Source: Chara braunii (Eukaryota; Streptophyta; Charophyceae; Charales; Characeae). From it: a stretch of 64,000 nucleotides of DNA. The notes beneath the pieces were generated by a model. The model had not been told where the DNA came from, did not search any database, and worked only from the letters and a program-made list of their open reading frames with translations. Shown one piece after another: positions 33,945-45,620 of this stretch (positions are counted from its first letter, which is position 1; each line of letters starts with the position of its first letter). Position numbers and translations under genes: made by a program. Location: contig BFEA01000142.1 in NCBI GenBank assembly GCA_003427395.1, forward strand, positions 1,565,423-1,629,422, written 5' to 3'.

Positions 33945-35414
33945 GCATATTCAGAACTTGCAGGCTACACGTGGTTATATGTTTCTAGGCTATAATCTTT
34001 GGGAGTACGTAAACGTGGCTCAAGGCACAAGGGACGCAATGTCAAATGAGAGATTGAGGATGAGACCTGCGAGGGATGAGTGACGACTCCTGAAGATAGC
34101 TAACCATGTCTATTCATCTGTACTTTATGAGATTATTATGAGTTCTCACCTTCCCTCATTCGTCTTGTCTTTGCCTTAAGTAAGTCAATCTTGATTCGCT
34201 TGCATTGACATTGCTTAAGATTATTCTTTCTGTTGATCTTGTTACAGTTCTCAAATTTCAAAATTGACAAACTTGATATGTGCATGATATACGTAAGATT
34301 TTTAATTTATCATATGCATGATAATTGTTGTTCCGAATAATAATGAAAAATTCATAAGACCGAGGACTGATGTAAACCATAATTGAAGGGTCTTTCTCGA
34401 AGCCGGACGCACGCAACAGGAAGAGATTTACATTATTTAATTTATTTATTTATTGTTAATATTATGAAAAATCTTGCATGACAGCATGTTGTCTTTCCGG
34501 TCGTCAAAAGTGGTCTGATTGGAAAAGCGCGATAGCGGTGCGAAAATGATGCGGGTGCACAACACAAAGAAAGGGAACAACAGAGTGAGTAAAACTGGTC
34601 GGGATTCGGTTTAGGTCTACGAAGAAAAACATAGCACAACACGGGTGAGCAAGTACACGAGTGAAACGAAGGATAAGAGAGGAGAAAGCAATTGGGGTAT
34701 GTACCTGACCGCCTTTTTGCGGAAGGTACATTCCTCAAACATCTAGTTGGTGAAGTTAGGCAGCAAGCGTCACAACTGGAATGTGGTGCATGGATCATAC
34801 TGCGTTTAAGGGAAAATTCATTCCCAAGTTGTGGGCGATGCTGGATGAAGCGACAACGTGAGTGTTCATGCGCAAAGAGACAGAGAAAAAGAGAGGCTCA
34901 CCTGTTGTCGCAACCACAAACATTTTTCATCGCTCTCATCCTTTTGATCGGAGTGCTCGTTAACGAGGTCGATATCTTGAGTTCGAACACGTACCGTGAC
35001 CATTTTCTAACCGTAGAATTGCTCCGAGTGTTCGTCATCCTGGCTGTCGAACCTCTGTACATGACCAAGGTCTCATCCGGATTCCGTAGGGGTTGCATGC
35101 GAACGAGAAAAAGTAGTAGAGCATGAGAGTTGAGTGAGGGCAACAAGATCGAGCCAGATGGGAACTTCGGGTTTGAAGGAAAGAAGAAGTGCAAGAGATG
35201 AGAAGGAAGTAAAAGAGAGAGAACCTGGTGCACACATAGCACCAATCGACATGTTGAAAACTATTTTTTTATATGAGTGACATGTTGCCACATTGTTGTC
35301 GCCACCTCGCATCCAGTCACTCTTCGGTGTTTTTTTGGTAGACTGGTCAGCATGGTGTGCCTATGTGTTCCTCCGACATCACTCCTTACAATTGTTTATT
35401 ACATTCGTTGCCCA
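33945..35414. other. Unassigned stretch upstream of L3
   Basis: Open frames of 144 codons (34692-35126, +) and 118 codons (34798-34442, -) overlap on opposite strands; neither has recognisable motifs. No gene called. Confidence 0.35.
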
Positions 35415-35637
35415 TTTGATCATGCCAGTAGTCATATGCTTGTCTCAAAGACTTAAGTCATGTACGTCTTAGTGTGAACGTTTGCACAATGAAACTGCAA
35501 CATGCTCGCTAATTTTAGTTATCTTTTATTTTGGGTAGTTTCCCTACTACTCGAATAACCGTGCTAATTCCAGGGCTAAAATGTGCCGCATATCCCGGTT
35601 TCCGGAAGTGATGTATTGATTGGATAAAGGTCGGACC
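35415..35637 (+). rRNA. 18S rRNA 5'-domain-derived segment inside L3 (pseudogene)
   Basis: Reads TGCCAGTAGTCATATGCTTG then TCTCAAAGA.TTAAGTCATG, GAATAACCGTGCTAATTC, TCCGGAAGTGATGTATTGAT and GGATAAAGG, in the order of the first ~200 nt of nuclear small-subunit rRNA (helices 1-9). Diverged and with small gaps; the rest of 18S is absent. A second copy lies in the equivalent part of L4, so the piece belongs to the repeat and is not part of rDNA. Confidence 0.88.
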
Positions 35638-36604
35638 AAGTACCTAGTCGCTCTCTGATTGGAGGTGCATCCGTCGATTATTGAGCATCGCAGTGGGCAG
35701 GAGTGGATGCAACAGAGGAATACGACTCGGAGGATAGAGGAGAGTACTTGACACAAGAAGAGGTAAAGGAAGTTGAATGAAAAACATCGTATATTGTTGT
35801 ATGGCATTGTATATCGTTGGCTGACAGTGTATTCATTGTGCACCTACCACGCCTCATTGTGCACTTATCACGCACTTACTGTGCTTTGCTGCATAGTGTC
35901 GCGTTCCGCCTGCAAATCGTATAGAGCACAGGGAGCGTGCTCTATTCGATTGTTGTCTATCTTAAGGTTGCGTAGCGACGACTTGATTTGAGATGAGGAA
36001 CTGAGGCTCCAAAGTGTGATCAAATTTTTACAAGAGAGTCGCTATTGCGACTTGGAGATTCGTAATAGTGCACTTATACTACATTTTTTGCCATCATTGT
36101 GGGAACCTTAGGCACTTCAAGATATCAAGGTCATCTCATGCGAGTTAAGTTGGCCCTCTCTTGTATCTCGAGAGTCTGAAAACCCTCTTTCTGCCTTTCC
36201 TATTCTAAGTCTAGTCTGTGATTATGAGAGGAAGGCAACAAGTGGGATTGGAAACTCGTAGGATCGCATCAAGGTCTTCTGGGAGGTCTGTCCACCGATT
36301 CCGGGAACTCTGTGGGGGCCTATGCGAGGTTATGAAATCACATAACTTTCAGGTATAACAAATCTCGTCTTTGTGTGGACCCACTAACCCATATCATTAC
36401 CACTCTCTACTTTTCGTCTGCTAGGTATGCATGCGCCCTATGGACTTTTGTTTTTTGTTAGTCTAGGTTAAGTAAAGGGAATGCATGCGTAAAAATTCAT
36501 ACATTATTTTTGTTGTTTAAATACAAGCAAGAGGGGATAAACCGGGGGAATCTGGGAGGAAGGCGATTTTGCTTGAGTTTGGCTGAGTCTTAAAGAGTTA
36601 GGCA

Positions 36605-37450
36605 TTGCTTCTAAGATGAACGACCTGATTGCTTTGTTCTGTTCTGCTTTTCTAAAGGACCACACATTGCTTTTAAGATGAATGACTTGATTGTTGTATT
36701 TCTTGACTTTTTTTCTCCACAACCAGACATCGTTTCTAAGATGAATGGTCTGGTTGTTCTTTCGTTGGGGTTTTAGCTGTTTGGATGTTTAGGGTGAGAC
36801 ATTTTTATAAGATGAATGGTCTGGTCGTTATTTATTTTTTTGTGGTTTCTAAACAGGCTTTGGGTATTGTTTCTAAGAGGAATGACCCAGAGTACTCTGT
36901 TTTTTTATAGATTGAGAAAAAAGGTTGCGCATTGTTTCTAAGATTAATGACTCAACTGTTTTCGGTGTTTCTTTTGAGGGATGTTCATGCCAAAAGACTT
37001 CGACATTGTTTTTAAGATGAATGATTTAGTCTGAGACCACACATATTTAATGAGAATTGATAATAAGTTTTTTTATACTTAACTATCTATATATGTATAT
37101 TTATGCGCACAAGGATAGTTTCACATTGTTTCTAAGATGGATGGTCTGCCTGTAGCCTTACCACAAAACAAGAGAGTACAATTAAGAGTTATAAAAAAAG
37201 TAACTTGGGCCGATTGAGCATTGTTTCTAAGATGAATTACTTAATCCTACGCTCATTCTTAAACAATAAACCCAATGAGACATATATAACTTAACTATAT
37301 AACAGTTCAGGGTTGACGAGACATTGTTTCTGAGATGAATGGTCTAGTCACATGCCCAATAAAGAGAAAAGTAGTTGTGCAACTTGTTCGTGTATAACTA
37401 AGGTGAAAAGTTTGACATTGTTTCTAAGATGAATAGTCTAACTCAATGTC
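36605..37450 (+). repeat. Array of covarying hairpins, loop type B (L3)
   Basis: About ten units with loop core ATTGTTTCTAAGATGAATG. The best stems: ACAACCAGAC/GTCTGGTTGT (36719-36728 with 36748-36757, 10 bp perfect) and CTTTGGGT/ACCCAGAG (36858-36865 with 36885-36892, one G-T pair). Others (about 37215, 37320, 37410) pair 6-8 bp with one mismatch or G-T pair. The position in the LTR equals that of the type-A array in L1/L2, but the loop sequence is unrelated. Confidence 0.82.
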
Positions 37451-38389
37451 CTATGTAAGATGGGATTCTTTCTTACCTTTTACTTCTTATAATTTTTATA
37501 GTTGGACGTTAAGGTCTGTGGCGCCTGTGGAAGTCAAAACCCTTTACCAGTTTCCAAGCCTCCGATGATGGAGCCCCGTTCCTCGAGTTAAAAGCGTTTG
37601 GTCACCACAAAGGAGCGAAGCCCACCTACCACTCACTTGCACAAGGTGCAAAAGAGGGTAGGTCTTGCAATTGTACTCGCAATTATCTAGCGTTGAAAGA
37701 TTGTTCCCTCAAAACGCGTATAAGTCGACACTTAAGTGTTGAAGGCAACCTTCAGTTTTATTGAGGACAATCTGTTTTTGAGAACCACATAGTACATTAT
37801 CATCATGACTATTTACGTATTCATGCATGGCCAATCGATATGACAAGGGTTAGGTCGTCGCGATATTTATAGAGATTCTTCCGCGTGATACTCACTATTT
37901 TTCGTTGTCAAAAGGTTATGGGTCGGATACAAAAAAGGGATTAGGCGCAATTTATATGTGAAACTTGATTTATTTTGGCGAGGTGTATCGTGTGGTTAGA
38001 TAGACTATCATAGTCGACTGGCACTGAGCCACGTTTGGGACACCACCCCCTACAACGCCAGTTCGTGCGCAAGTCCGTTTAAAGCGTTCGACCACACGTA
38101 CCCTCTATGCTACAACGTGCAAGAAACGCCCCTCGGCTGGGTCGCCTCTGCGATTGCATTTGAGTGGCTTTCGCACGTAGTTCGGTAACTCGGCAGGATA
38201 CGTCCGTCCACGGGTGATGACAACCCCTTGGCGGAGGTAAGTTGTGCTTCTCGTGGCCCCTATCCTGTTGTAGGGGTTCGCAAGAGGTGCGGCTACACAC
38301 TCGGTCAGAGCAACGAAAGCTCCACTGGGACAAAAGTTGCCTTACGTGGTGGGGAGGGTCCGCCCTGCTGGACCGATGCGCTCGACAGG

Positions 38390-38408
38390 TGGCATCGTTG
38401 TCGGGAAT
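38390..38408 (+). promoter_or_regulatory. Primer-binding-site-like sequence after L3
   Basis: TGGCATCGTTGTCGGGAA starts 2 nt after the LTR end CGACA. It is a decayed version of TGGCGCTGTTGCCGGGGA at 53241, which resembles the tRNA-Asp-type primer-binding site of plant Ty3/gypsy elements. Confidence 0.55.
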
Positions 38409-38961
38409 TTTGGTTGCCTACTTGGTTGTCGTCCTAAATTAGGGGGGACCGGTAGCACAGGTCCATGAGGGTTACCGGTAGCACAGTGGGGGGTACTGGC
38501 GGAGTGACAAAATTGGAATATGCATCGAATTGCCCCCATGATTTATTTCATGGTTGAAATTATTTTGTTTATAATTTTTTAATTTTTTTATAAAAATATC
38601 ACAAAGAAATTTGCACACCCTCCAAGTTTTAGAAATTTTAGAGTATTGTATTGGACATGAAAAATCGTTGAATTCGTGGTACTTTTTCTGTTGGCCGACA
38701 CGTGATATAACGGTAAAAATGGAATATGGGATGAACTGGCGTTGTATTTATTTCACGGTCTTAAATATTTTTTTGAAAATTTTTAATATTTTTCATGGAA
38801 ATTCCACGACCAAATCTACAAGTCTGTCAATTTACAGAGTTGTTGAGTCATATTTATGAGCGCAAAAAATCATGGAAGTTATGGTACTTTTTTCTTTGAC
38901 CCTCACGTTATACAGCGACAAAAATAAAAAATGCGACGAAACGACACGATATTTATTTAAT

Positions 38962-38994
<33 letters not shown>

Positions 38995-39864
38995 GAGAAA
39001 TCACAATCTTTTGATTTTTAATATTTTTTATAGAAAAATTACAATCTAATCTACAGGATCTAAAATTTTCAGATGTTTTTTTTATTTCTTATGAGAGTGA
39101 AAAATCGCCAAAGTTGGCACTTCAAAATCCATGGACTGGACCTGCCTGCAACTTCCGGTCACCGCCCCCCCAAAATACTGGTCTGTAAGGCCAAAAAAGG
39201 TGAATTTAGCTGGGGAGGATAGTGATGGTTTAAAGACAGGATGATGATCCAGGCAAAATAACAATTTTATTATTTGATCAGTTGAAATGATAAGACTATA
39301 ATGATTTAGCTAATAACTATAATGGATCAGATAAGAGTATAAATTAGTGTATGTGTGATAGAGATTTCACGTGTAGGTTGACTATTATAGTGGTAACCAT
39401 AGTTAAATATTTGTGAAATTTGATGCCATGAAGTATTTAGGGTCATGGATAGGAGCATACTTGTCTGATATGGCTAAGGTAGAGTGAGGCGGTATCAGCA
39501 AGGTTATGCATGTTTAAGCAGGGTTTCAAGCTTTATAGGTGCTTCCGTAAAATTAAAAAGGTATCTGAGCCGTTAAGATGAAAGGTAACATATGAACAAA
39601 GTTAGTTGAGGATAAGGAGGGTACAAACTTTTTCAAGTAAGGAACGAGTCCGACTTACTAAAGTCGGGTTTGAGACTAGTATGATGGAACGAGAGTTAAT
39701 ATAATGGAGGATTAGCGTAATGATTATGCTCTCTTTATTTTTAACAAAAAGGTATAAGAAGGGCAGGAAAAAATGACAAACTTGAATATCGCCGATGGTG
39801 TGGAAGGAGGCCTAACAGTGGAGGATTTGGAAAGTTAAAACCTTCTTGTTCAAAATGGTTAGAG
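38409..39864. other. Internal region of the L3 element, no coding sequence recognised
   Basis: AT-rich, with a T run (38964-38990). Spans the untranslated leader expected between primer-binding site and gag. Nothing further recognised. Confidence 0.4.
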
Positions 39865-40292
39865 ATGGTGAAAAAAGCGATGGTGAGTTTGGCAGAGGCT
39901 GACAAGTTTAAGCGCGTCCTGAAATATGTATGGTAGGAACTTCACTCAGAAATGAATAATGTAATAACAAATGCGCATGAGAGTTGAATCAGATTTAAGG
40001 ATGAGATGCAAAGAAGATTCAAGTTAGGGGATGGTCTACTAGTCGTTTTGAATCTTGAAGCCATGAGTAGGAATGACTTCACGATGATGGGTGTTTTCTC
40101 GTGTGCCTTCAAGAATAAAGTCAAGAAGGTTATGGGGATAGCAGAGGATGAACAATGTGTTATCTTCCTAGGATTCTTCTGAGCCTCATAAACGGGGCAT
40201 TAACAAGTCGTGGAGAAGTTGGGGAAAAACTCGCATGGGCCACGATAGCGAAAAGTATCAACGAAGGTGACTTGGACCAGGTTACTTGTTAG
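39865..40292 (+). pseudogene. Decayed gag-like region of the L3 element
   Basis: A frame from ATG 39865 to TGA 40180 has internal TAG (39934) and TGA (39985). It contains FKDEMQRRFKLGDG and MGVFSCAFKNKVKKVMGIAE, then CVIFLGFF. In another frame, 40221-40292 continues with WATIAKSINEGDLDQV. The second remnant at 54811 has the same order (VGHFLAEYERTLRKG, CFVFLINF, then IWDNIQDNFELGDFDQY), so the two are homologous. The helix-rich pattern F..(Y/F)...(L/V)(R/K)...D...C..FL resembles Gag capsid regions of Ty3/gypsy elements. Distance from the primer-binding site is about 1.5 kb, as in the L4 element. Non-functional. Confidence 0.55.
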
Positions 40293-40332
40293 TATAGGCG
40301 AAAACGTAAGGAGCGAGAGTCGGCCACGACGG

Positions 40333-41030
40333 TGTCGTACCAACTATCTTTACAAGGGTATTTGGCGTGCTTTTTGCAAGTCACGCTGGTGCGACCTCGC
40401 CCGTAGTTCGCGGCGCCCTTGCGAGGGGAAGTTAAAGTCCTCGTCCGAACGAGCACGGTGTGACAATGGTGAAGAGCGTTCTTTCGAAGCCGAGTGTGCA
40501 CGACGTAGTAGGGCGGCGGGATGCGTGAAACCCACATGCCCTACATTTTTTTGTTTTCTATATTTATGCCTATCTTTGTTTGATTTTATTTTTTACGACT
40601 TTCGTTTTTTTTTTTTTTACTGATGCCTTCGACACGGTGATTGGTTCTGAGACCAACGTTGAGATCGACGGGCTTGGCTCAACTACTACATCGGTGGACA
40701 CGGGTGACCGTCACGACAGTCGAGAACCTTGAGCGAGTGCTTGTTCTAGTAAGCTCGGTGGGTGTTGGCCCACAAGGTGGACAAAACCCCAGTGGTGGGG
40801 ACCCGCTGTGGGAGGACCATCCACCACCTACGATTTGTTGTGAGAGGTTTGAGTGTGGGCATGCCCCTTGGGACCCGAAAGATGGGGGAGTTGCGCCTTG
40901 GGCACCAGGGTGGTGGCAGCAGCGATGCTGACAGTGCGCAGCGCAGCTTCACACGAAACCCTTTTCCACTTTAGTCTTTAAAATTTTCATTTAAATATTT
41001 ACTACTATCATAAAACCAGAAAGCATCATC
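40333..41030 (+). mobile_element. Start of the 3' LTR of the L3 element
   Basis: TGTCGTACCAA at 40333, then a partly decayed palindrome, then about 690 bp that align with the starts of L2 and L4 (GGCGTGCTTTTTGCAAGTC, CACGGGTGACCG, AAATATTTACTACTATCAT). It fades at about 41030 and L4 begins 150 bp later, so L4 probably landed in or beside it. Confidence 0.6.
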
Positions 41031-41188
41031 ACAATGTAAACCTGATAGTCCTGCACAAAGCAATAAGCGACAAGCGTCGAGATATCTGCCAATAATGAGC
41101 TATAATTAACACAAAAGTCATGTCTTGCATTCTCCTGTCAACCACAATAAGGGAGACAATGTCGTTTTTATGACATGGCGCTGTCATA

Positions 41189-41214
41189 CCAAATACCCTT
41201 ACAAGGGTATTTGG
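41189..41214. repeat. LTR-terminal palindrome (L4)
   Basis: Identical 12-nt arms to those of L2, 2-nt spacer, 7 nt inside the TGTC end. Confidence 0.92.
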
Positions 41215-42260
41215 CGTGGTTTCTGCAAGTCGCACTAATGTAGCCTCGTCCAGTTGACGACGTGCGTACGAAAGGAAGATTAGGCCCTCGCCGGGGTGTG
41301 CAGCGTGCGCGGGGTATCGGTGGCAAGGTGCAACCACGCGTGGCACGAATGTGCGCGGCATGAGCATGAGTGGCGTCACGGGCCAACAGAACGCGCGATA
41401 ATTTTTCTATTATTTGTTATTTATTTATCTATTTATTTATTTTGCTTTTAGCGTTTCCTAAAATCCTTAGGATGGTGATCGAGCTCAAGGCCGACGTTGG
41501 GACCAACGCGTCCGGCTCCGCTATGGTATTGCCGGGCACGGGTGGCCGACACGGCACTCGAGGACCCCAGGTGCGCGCCCTTCGGGTTGACCCACGACAC
41601 AGGCAAAAAGGCTGGGTGGCGGGGCCAGCTGATGTGGCGCACCGTCCGCTCTGCAACGTCTGCTGTGAGAGGTTTGTGTGTGAGCATGCCCGTCGGGACA
41701 CGGAAGATGGTGACCTGTGCCTGGGTGCAGAGGGGCTAAGCAGCCCGGGGCGTTGTGGAGAGGCCGTAGCGGTACGGCGATGGGCTGAGGATTATGGGGG
41801 AACCCCGTAGCAGCCGCATCCACGTTCAAGCCGCCAATGAGGGAACGACGGGTGCGGAGGCTGTGGAGTGCAGCAGGGCACGAGAAGGTAGGAAGGCCGC
41901 AGAAGGAGGTGAGGCCGGGAGCCGCGCCCACCAGCAGGTGCATTACCTGCTACAACAGGTGGGGGACACGGGCTAGCGTTCAACCGGTAATATCAGGACC
42001 GAGCTTCCTCGATGAGCCGGTCGCTGTGCCTGGCCAACGGACCACGGGCGTTGTGGGGGAGATGGAAGCTATACCGCTGCATCAGGTGTTATCGGGCCGG
42101 CTGTATGGGCTAAAGACTAATCGAACCGCCGAGTAGGGGGTTCCCACGGAAGTTTCCCACAGATAGCTGGAGCTGGTGAAAAGCTTATCGGGCCACTGCC
42201 GGATCTGCCGTTGTCGAGGATGCGTTGGTAAGGTAGGAAGAAAAGGCCGGCCTGTCACTA

Positions 42261-42324
42261 CGGGACTTTTCCACTACCAGGGCGCTGCGTTACGGGACTT
42301 TTCCACTACCAGGGCGCTGCGTTA
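42261..42324 (+). repeat. Exact 32-bp tandem duplication
   Basis: Two identical copies of a unit starting CGGGACTTTTCC (42261-42292 and 42293-42324). A recent slippage or repair duplication inside L4. Confidence 0.95.
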
Positions 42325-42431
42325 GCAATGAAGGCAGAAAGGAGGGGAATGGATCTGGCGCAGTTTCCCGCCAGGGACATTCAAAGTATGGAGATGGCAG
42401 AACACGGAGTGTGAGCAGTGCAAAATGCACA

Positions 42432-42463
42432 ACTCGCCCGATTCTTAGCGGAATCGGGCGAGT
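42432..42463. repeat. Conserved stem-loop (L4)
   Basis: ACTCGCCCGATTC pairs perfectly with GAATCGGGCGAGT around a 6-nt loop. In L2 and L1 the inner stem reads GTTT/AAAC instead of GATTC/GAATC, a compensated change. Confidence 0.85.
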
Positions 42464-43266
42464 GAGGAGTCGATTCAGGGGTTCTGATGCATTGCGAGTT
42501 GATTGGTGGGGTTGGTTCGGTGGTTGGAGCAATGATTAGAGGCCTAGAGTTGAAAAGTGGTGCGCGAGAGCTATGACGGAAGGAAGAGAAAACGATTGTA
42601 TCATACTCGTTTCTGGGTGGATTGGAGTAAGGAAGGAGCTAGCATTGGGGGTTTCAGACAAGGCGAAATCAATGGTGCTGTTAGTTTCGGGGTTAGTTGT
42701 ATAGAATCAGAGTTAGATAGGAAAGGAAATGGCGCAGGGATGTCAGGAGAACATGAGGCAATACGAATAGCTCGGTCGATTCTGGGTGAAATCGGTCGAT
42801 GAGAGTTGCGGAAGAAGGGCTCTTAGTCGTCACGAAATTGACCGTGAGGCCGGATCAACGAGTTGGTGGGGGGGGATGTAACGATGTGGGGGACGTGACT
42901 TTGTGTAAGAGAGACGGAGTCTCAGCCGACAATGTTTTTTTGTCGTATTTTAGTGGAAAGATTCGTTCGGATTTCGCTCGTCCTGTCGATCAAGTAATTG
43001 CCCCCCATCACTCTGCGTGGATGGAGGAAAGGCAGGGGGTGCTTCCGAGTTTTAACGGAGGGACCGACAGAGACTCAAACGGGCTGTTAAAGAGAAAGGT
43101 TGAGCACAGTGAGAGCATGGGAGGGGTGACATAAAGAAAGACGAAGGAAAAAGGGTACGTACCTGGTCTGGACCTCGAGGGAAGTTCGCTCTTGTGAGTA
43201 TGGTCAGAGGAGTAGTGAGCAGGATCGTGGTGATGGCGATCAGATCACGAGCAGCGGCTGCAGTTC

Positions 43267-43269
<3 letters not shown>

Positions 43270-43347
<78 letters not shown>
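43270..43347. repeat. (GA)n microsatellite
   Basis: Uninterrupted GA repeat of about 78 bp inside L4. Confidence 0.97.
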
Positions 43348-43348
<1 letters not shown>

Positions 43349-43593
43349 CTACCTACCTGCATGTATCTGGCCCTGTTTCAACGCACCGCTCATCCTTACT
43401 CAGAGGACAACAACGAGCATGTCCAATAAAGTACCTGCTTGGATTCTAGTAGAAGATTCGTCCTCTCTTCACCCACTCGGTGCATAGTTGTTTGTCACTG
43501 ATGAGGCGCTGGTTCTCCCTGATTGCAGTAATTGAGAGTTTAGTTGATTTTTATCGTGGCTATGAGAAGCTGCACATGGTCTGTTGCTATAGT

Positions 43594-43792
43594 CGGTAGT
43601 CATATACTTGTATCAAGAATGCATGCCTGAGTAAAGGCATTTTGCGTTGTGAAGACTGTTGGTGGTTCACTAAATCAGCCACTCTTTACATAATGGTTCT
43701 CCTACCACCCAGATAACTGTGGTAATTCAAAAGTCAAAACGTGTTGCGTGTTCCGGCTTCTGGAAAGGCTCGTTTAGATAAAGGGTTGGTCC
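43594..43792 (+). rRNA. 18S rRNA 5'-domain-derived segment inside L4 (pseudogene)
   Basis: GGTAGTCATATACTTGTATC, TGCATGCCTGAGTA, TTCACTAAATCAG, ATAACTGTGGTAATTC and CTTCTGGAAAGG, ending TTTAGATAAAGGGTTGGTCC, follow the order of the 18S 5' domain. Keeps parts (the TTCACTAAATCAG equivalent of CTCATTAAATCAG) that the L3 copy has lost, so both derive from a longer ancestor. Confidence 0.85.
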
Positions 43793-45020
43793 AGACTTAT
43801 GATGAATTGCCCGTACCTGGCCGAGGTAGCGGCCAGATCCGGTGAAGGTAGGATATCTGTAAAGAAGGAGAGGCTGAGCTGGACTTACGTACATCTGCAC
43901 ACCCTTGCTCAGAGTGGAGAGCCGGTGAATGCAGTTCACAACCAATTGAGAGATGGATACGACAGACTGTATAGGGTAGTATGGCCTACTCACATCTTGC
44001 GGCTGGAACTGGCCTCCTGAAGGGGGGGGGGTTCGCCTGCAAACCAAGGAGAAAGGCTGTGGGATTGCAGATCTACCTTTTGGATGGCAGACCGCCATCC
44101 CATCAGAGTCCGCACAGCAAGGAGACCAGCTGCGGAGACTGTTGAATGACCGACCGACTGAAGAGTTGCTCAGCCTGCTGTGTCTGAGTAAGGAGGGTCG
44201 AGCCGCAGGGCTGAAGACCCGCCCGCTGGCTAGTGCTCTACCGATCATATCATGTAACGCAGATGCAGGCAGGCCGCAAGGAGTAGGCCTGGTCATGGGG
44301 CGGTGCGCTGATTCATCCTATTATACGAAGTAAAGGGATGAGAGCCAAAAGGGTGCGGATCTACTTGTGACCAATGGGTTTCGGGTCACGAGCTTGATAA
44401 GAGAATTGAGATCATTGAAGGGGAGTCTTTGCTGCGAGTTTGGAGGATCGCCAGGAGGTTAACGCTCAGCGTTTGACCTTAGTTTGGCAATGTTACTAAG
44501 CACTTTGGCCATCATTGCGGGGCCCTCAGGTGCATGAAGGTATCAAGGCCCTCTCCTGGGAGTTGAGTCAGTCTCCCTCCTGTATCTCAAGAGTCTCAAA
44601 CCCATCTTCTATCCTTCTTACTCTAAGTCTAGTCTGTGGTTCTGAGAGGAAGGCGGTAGGCAGGACTGCAACACGTAGGACCGCGTCAAGACTCTGTGGG
44701 GAGTCCACCCACCGATTGCGGGAGTTCTGCCAGAACCTAGGCGAGGTTCTGAAGGCAGGGAACCATCAGGTATATCATTCTCTATTTGTATCACCCCACT
44801 ATACCCCTGTTTGTTTATCTCCCTTTAGTTTGACTGATGTATGCATGAGATTGCCCCTATGATTTTGCTTCTTTCCAGGACCAAATCAGACTGAATGGAA
44901 GGAATGTGTGAGAGTGCAGTTTAAGTTGCATCTTTATTTTGACTGAAAGCAGACTAAGGGATGAACTGGGGGAAGGTGGGAGGAACGCAGCGTTGCATGC
45001 GTTTGACTGGGTCAACTAAA

Positions 45021-45620
45021 GTCTGGGCATTGTTTCTAAGCTGAATGACCCAGGGCTGTGTTTATTTGGTTGTTTTCTGAAGTGTCAAGCATTGTGTCTA
45101 AGTTGAATGACCTGGTTGCTATATTTATTTTCTGAGGGTTGCCTGATGTGAAGGGGGTTTCGTATTTTATTATGAGGGAGGATTTTTGGTCTAAGGCTAA
45201 GCATTGTTTCTAAGCTGAATGGCTTAGCCTGAAAACCACGCACATAAGTACAACCTGAGTACAAAAGAGAGTATTTTACTTATACTTGTATGTGAACTGA
45301 CAGTTGGGCATTGTTTCCAAGCCGAATGGTCTAGCGCTAAGCCACATCACTAAGAAGAGAAGGGAAAACACAAAGTATAATTGGAAGTAATCTGGGCAAG
45401 TTGAACATTGTTTCCAAGCCGAATGGTTCAGTCCCCTGCCAATATTTTCATTTATTTTGAGAACAAAGTCAAAAAGTTATTAAATTTTTGATATTAAACA
45501 ATTCAGGGCGACTGGAATGGTCTAGTCACATGCCCAAAAAAGAGAAAAGTAGTAGTGCAACCTGTACGTGTATATCTTAAGGCACGCTGGATATTGTTTC
45601 CAAGCCGAATGGTCGCGTTA
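45021..45620 (+). repeat. Array of covarying hairpins, loop type C (L4)
   Basis: About six units with loop ATTGTTTCTAAGCTGAATG or ATTGTTTCCAAGCCGAATG, close to type B of L3. AGGCTAAGC/GCTTAGCCT (45194-45202 with 45222-45230) is a perfect 9-bp stem; CTGGG/CCCAG (45023-45053) and TTGAAC/GTTCAG (about 45402-45425, one G-T pair) are others. The AAG-CTGAATG to AAG-CCGAATG change within the array suggests local spread of a variant unit. Confidence 0.8.

Larger units (their letters stand above)
35415..38388 (+). mobile_element. L3: partial giant LTR-like repeat with 18S-like piece and type-B hairpins
   Basis: Ends in GCTCGACA at 38388 like L4. Contains an 18S-like segment (35415-35637), the conserved block 36085-36420 (GCCATCATTGTGGG... 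TCTTGTATCTCGAGAGTCTG), the hairpin array 36605-37440 and the 3' block 37500-38388. Relative to L2 it lacks about 1.5 kb (tandem repeats and following part), deleted cleanly between the array and the 3' block. The 5' border was not found. A primer-binding-site-like sequence follows at once, so this is a 5' LTR of a decayed element. Confidence 0.65.
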
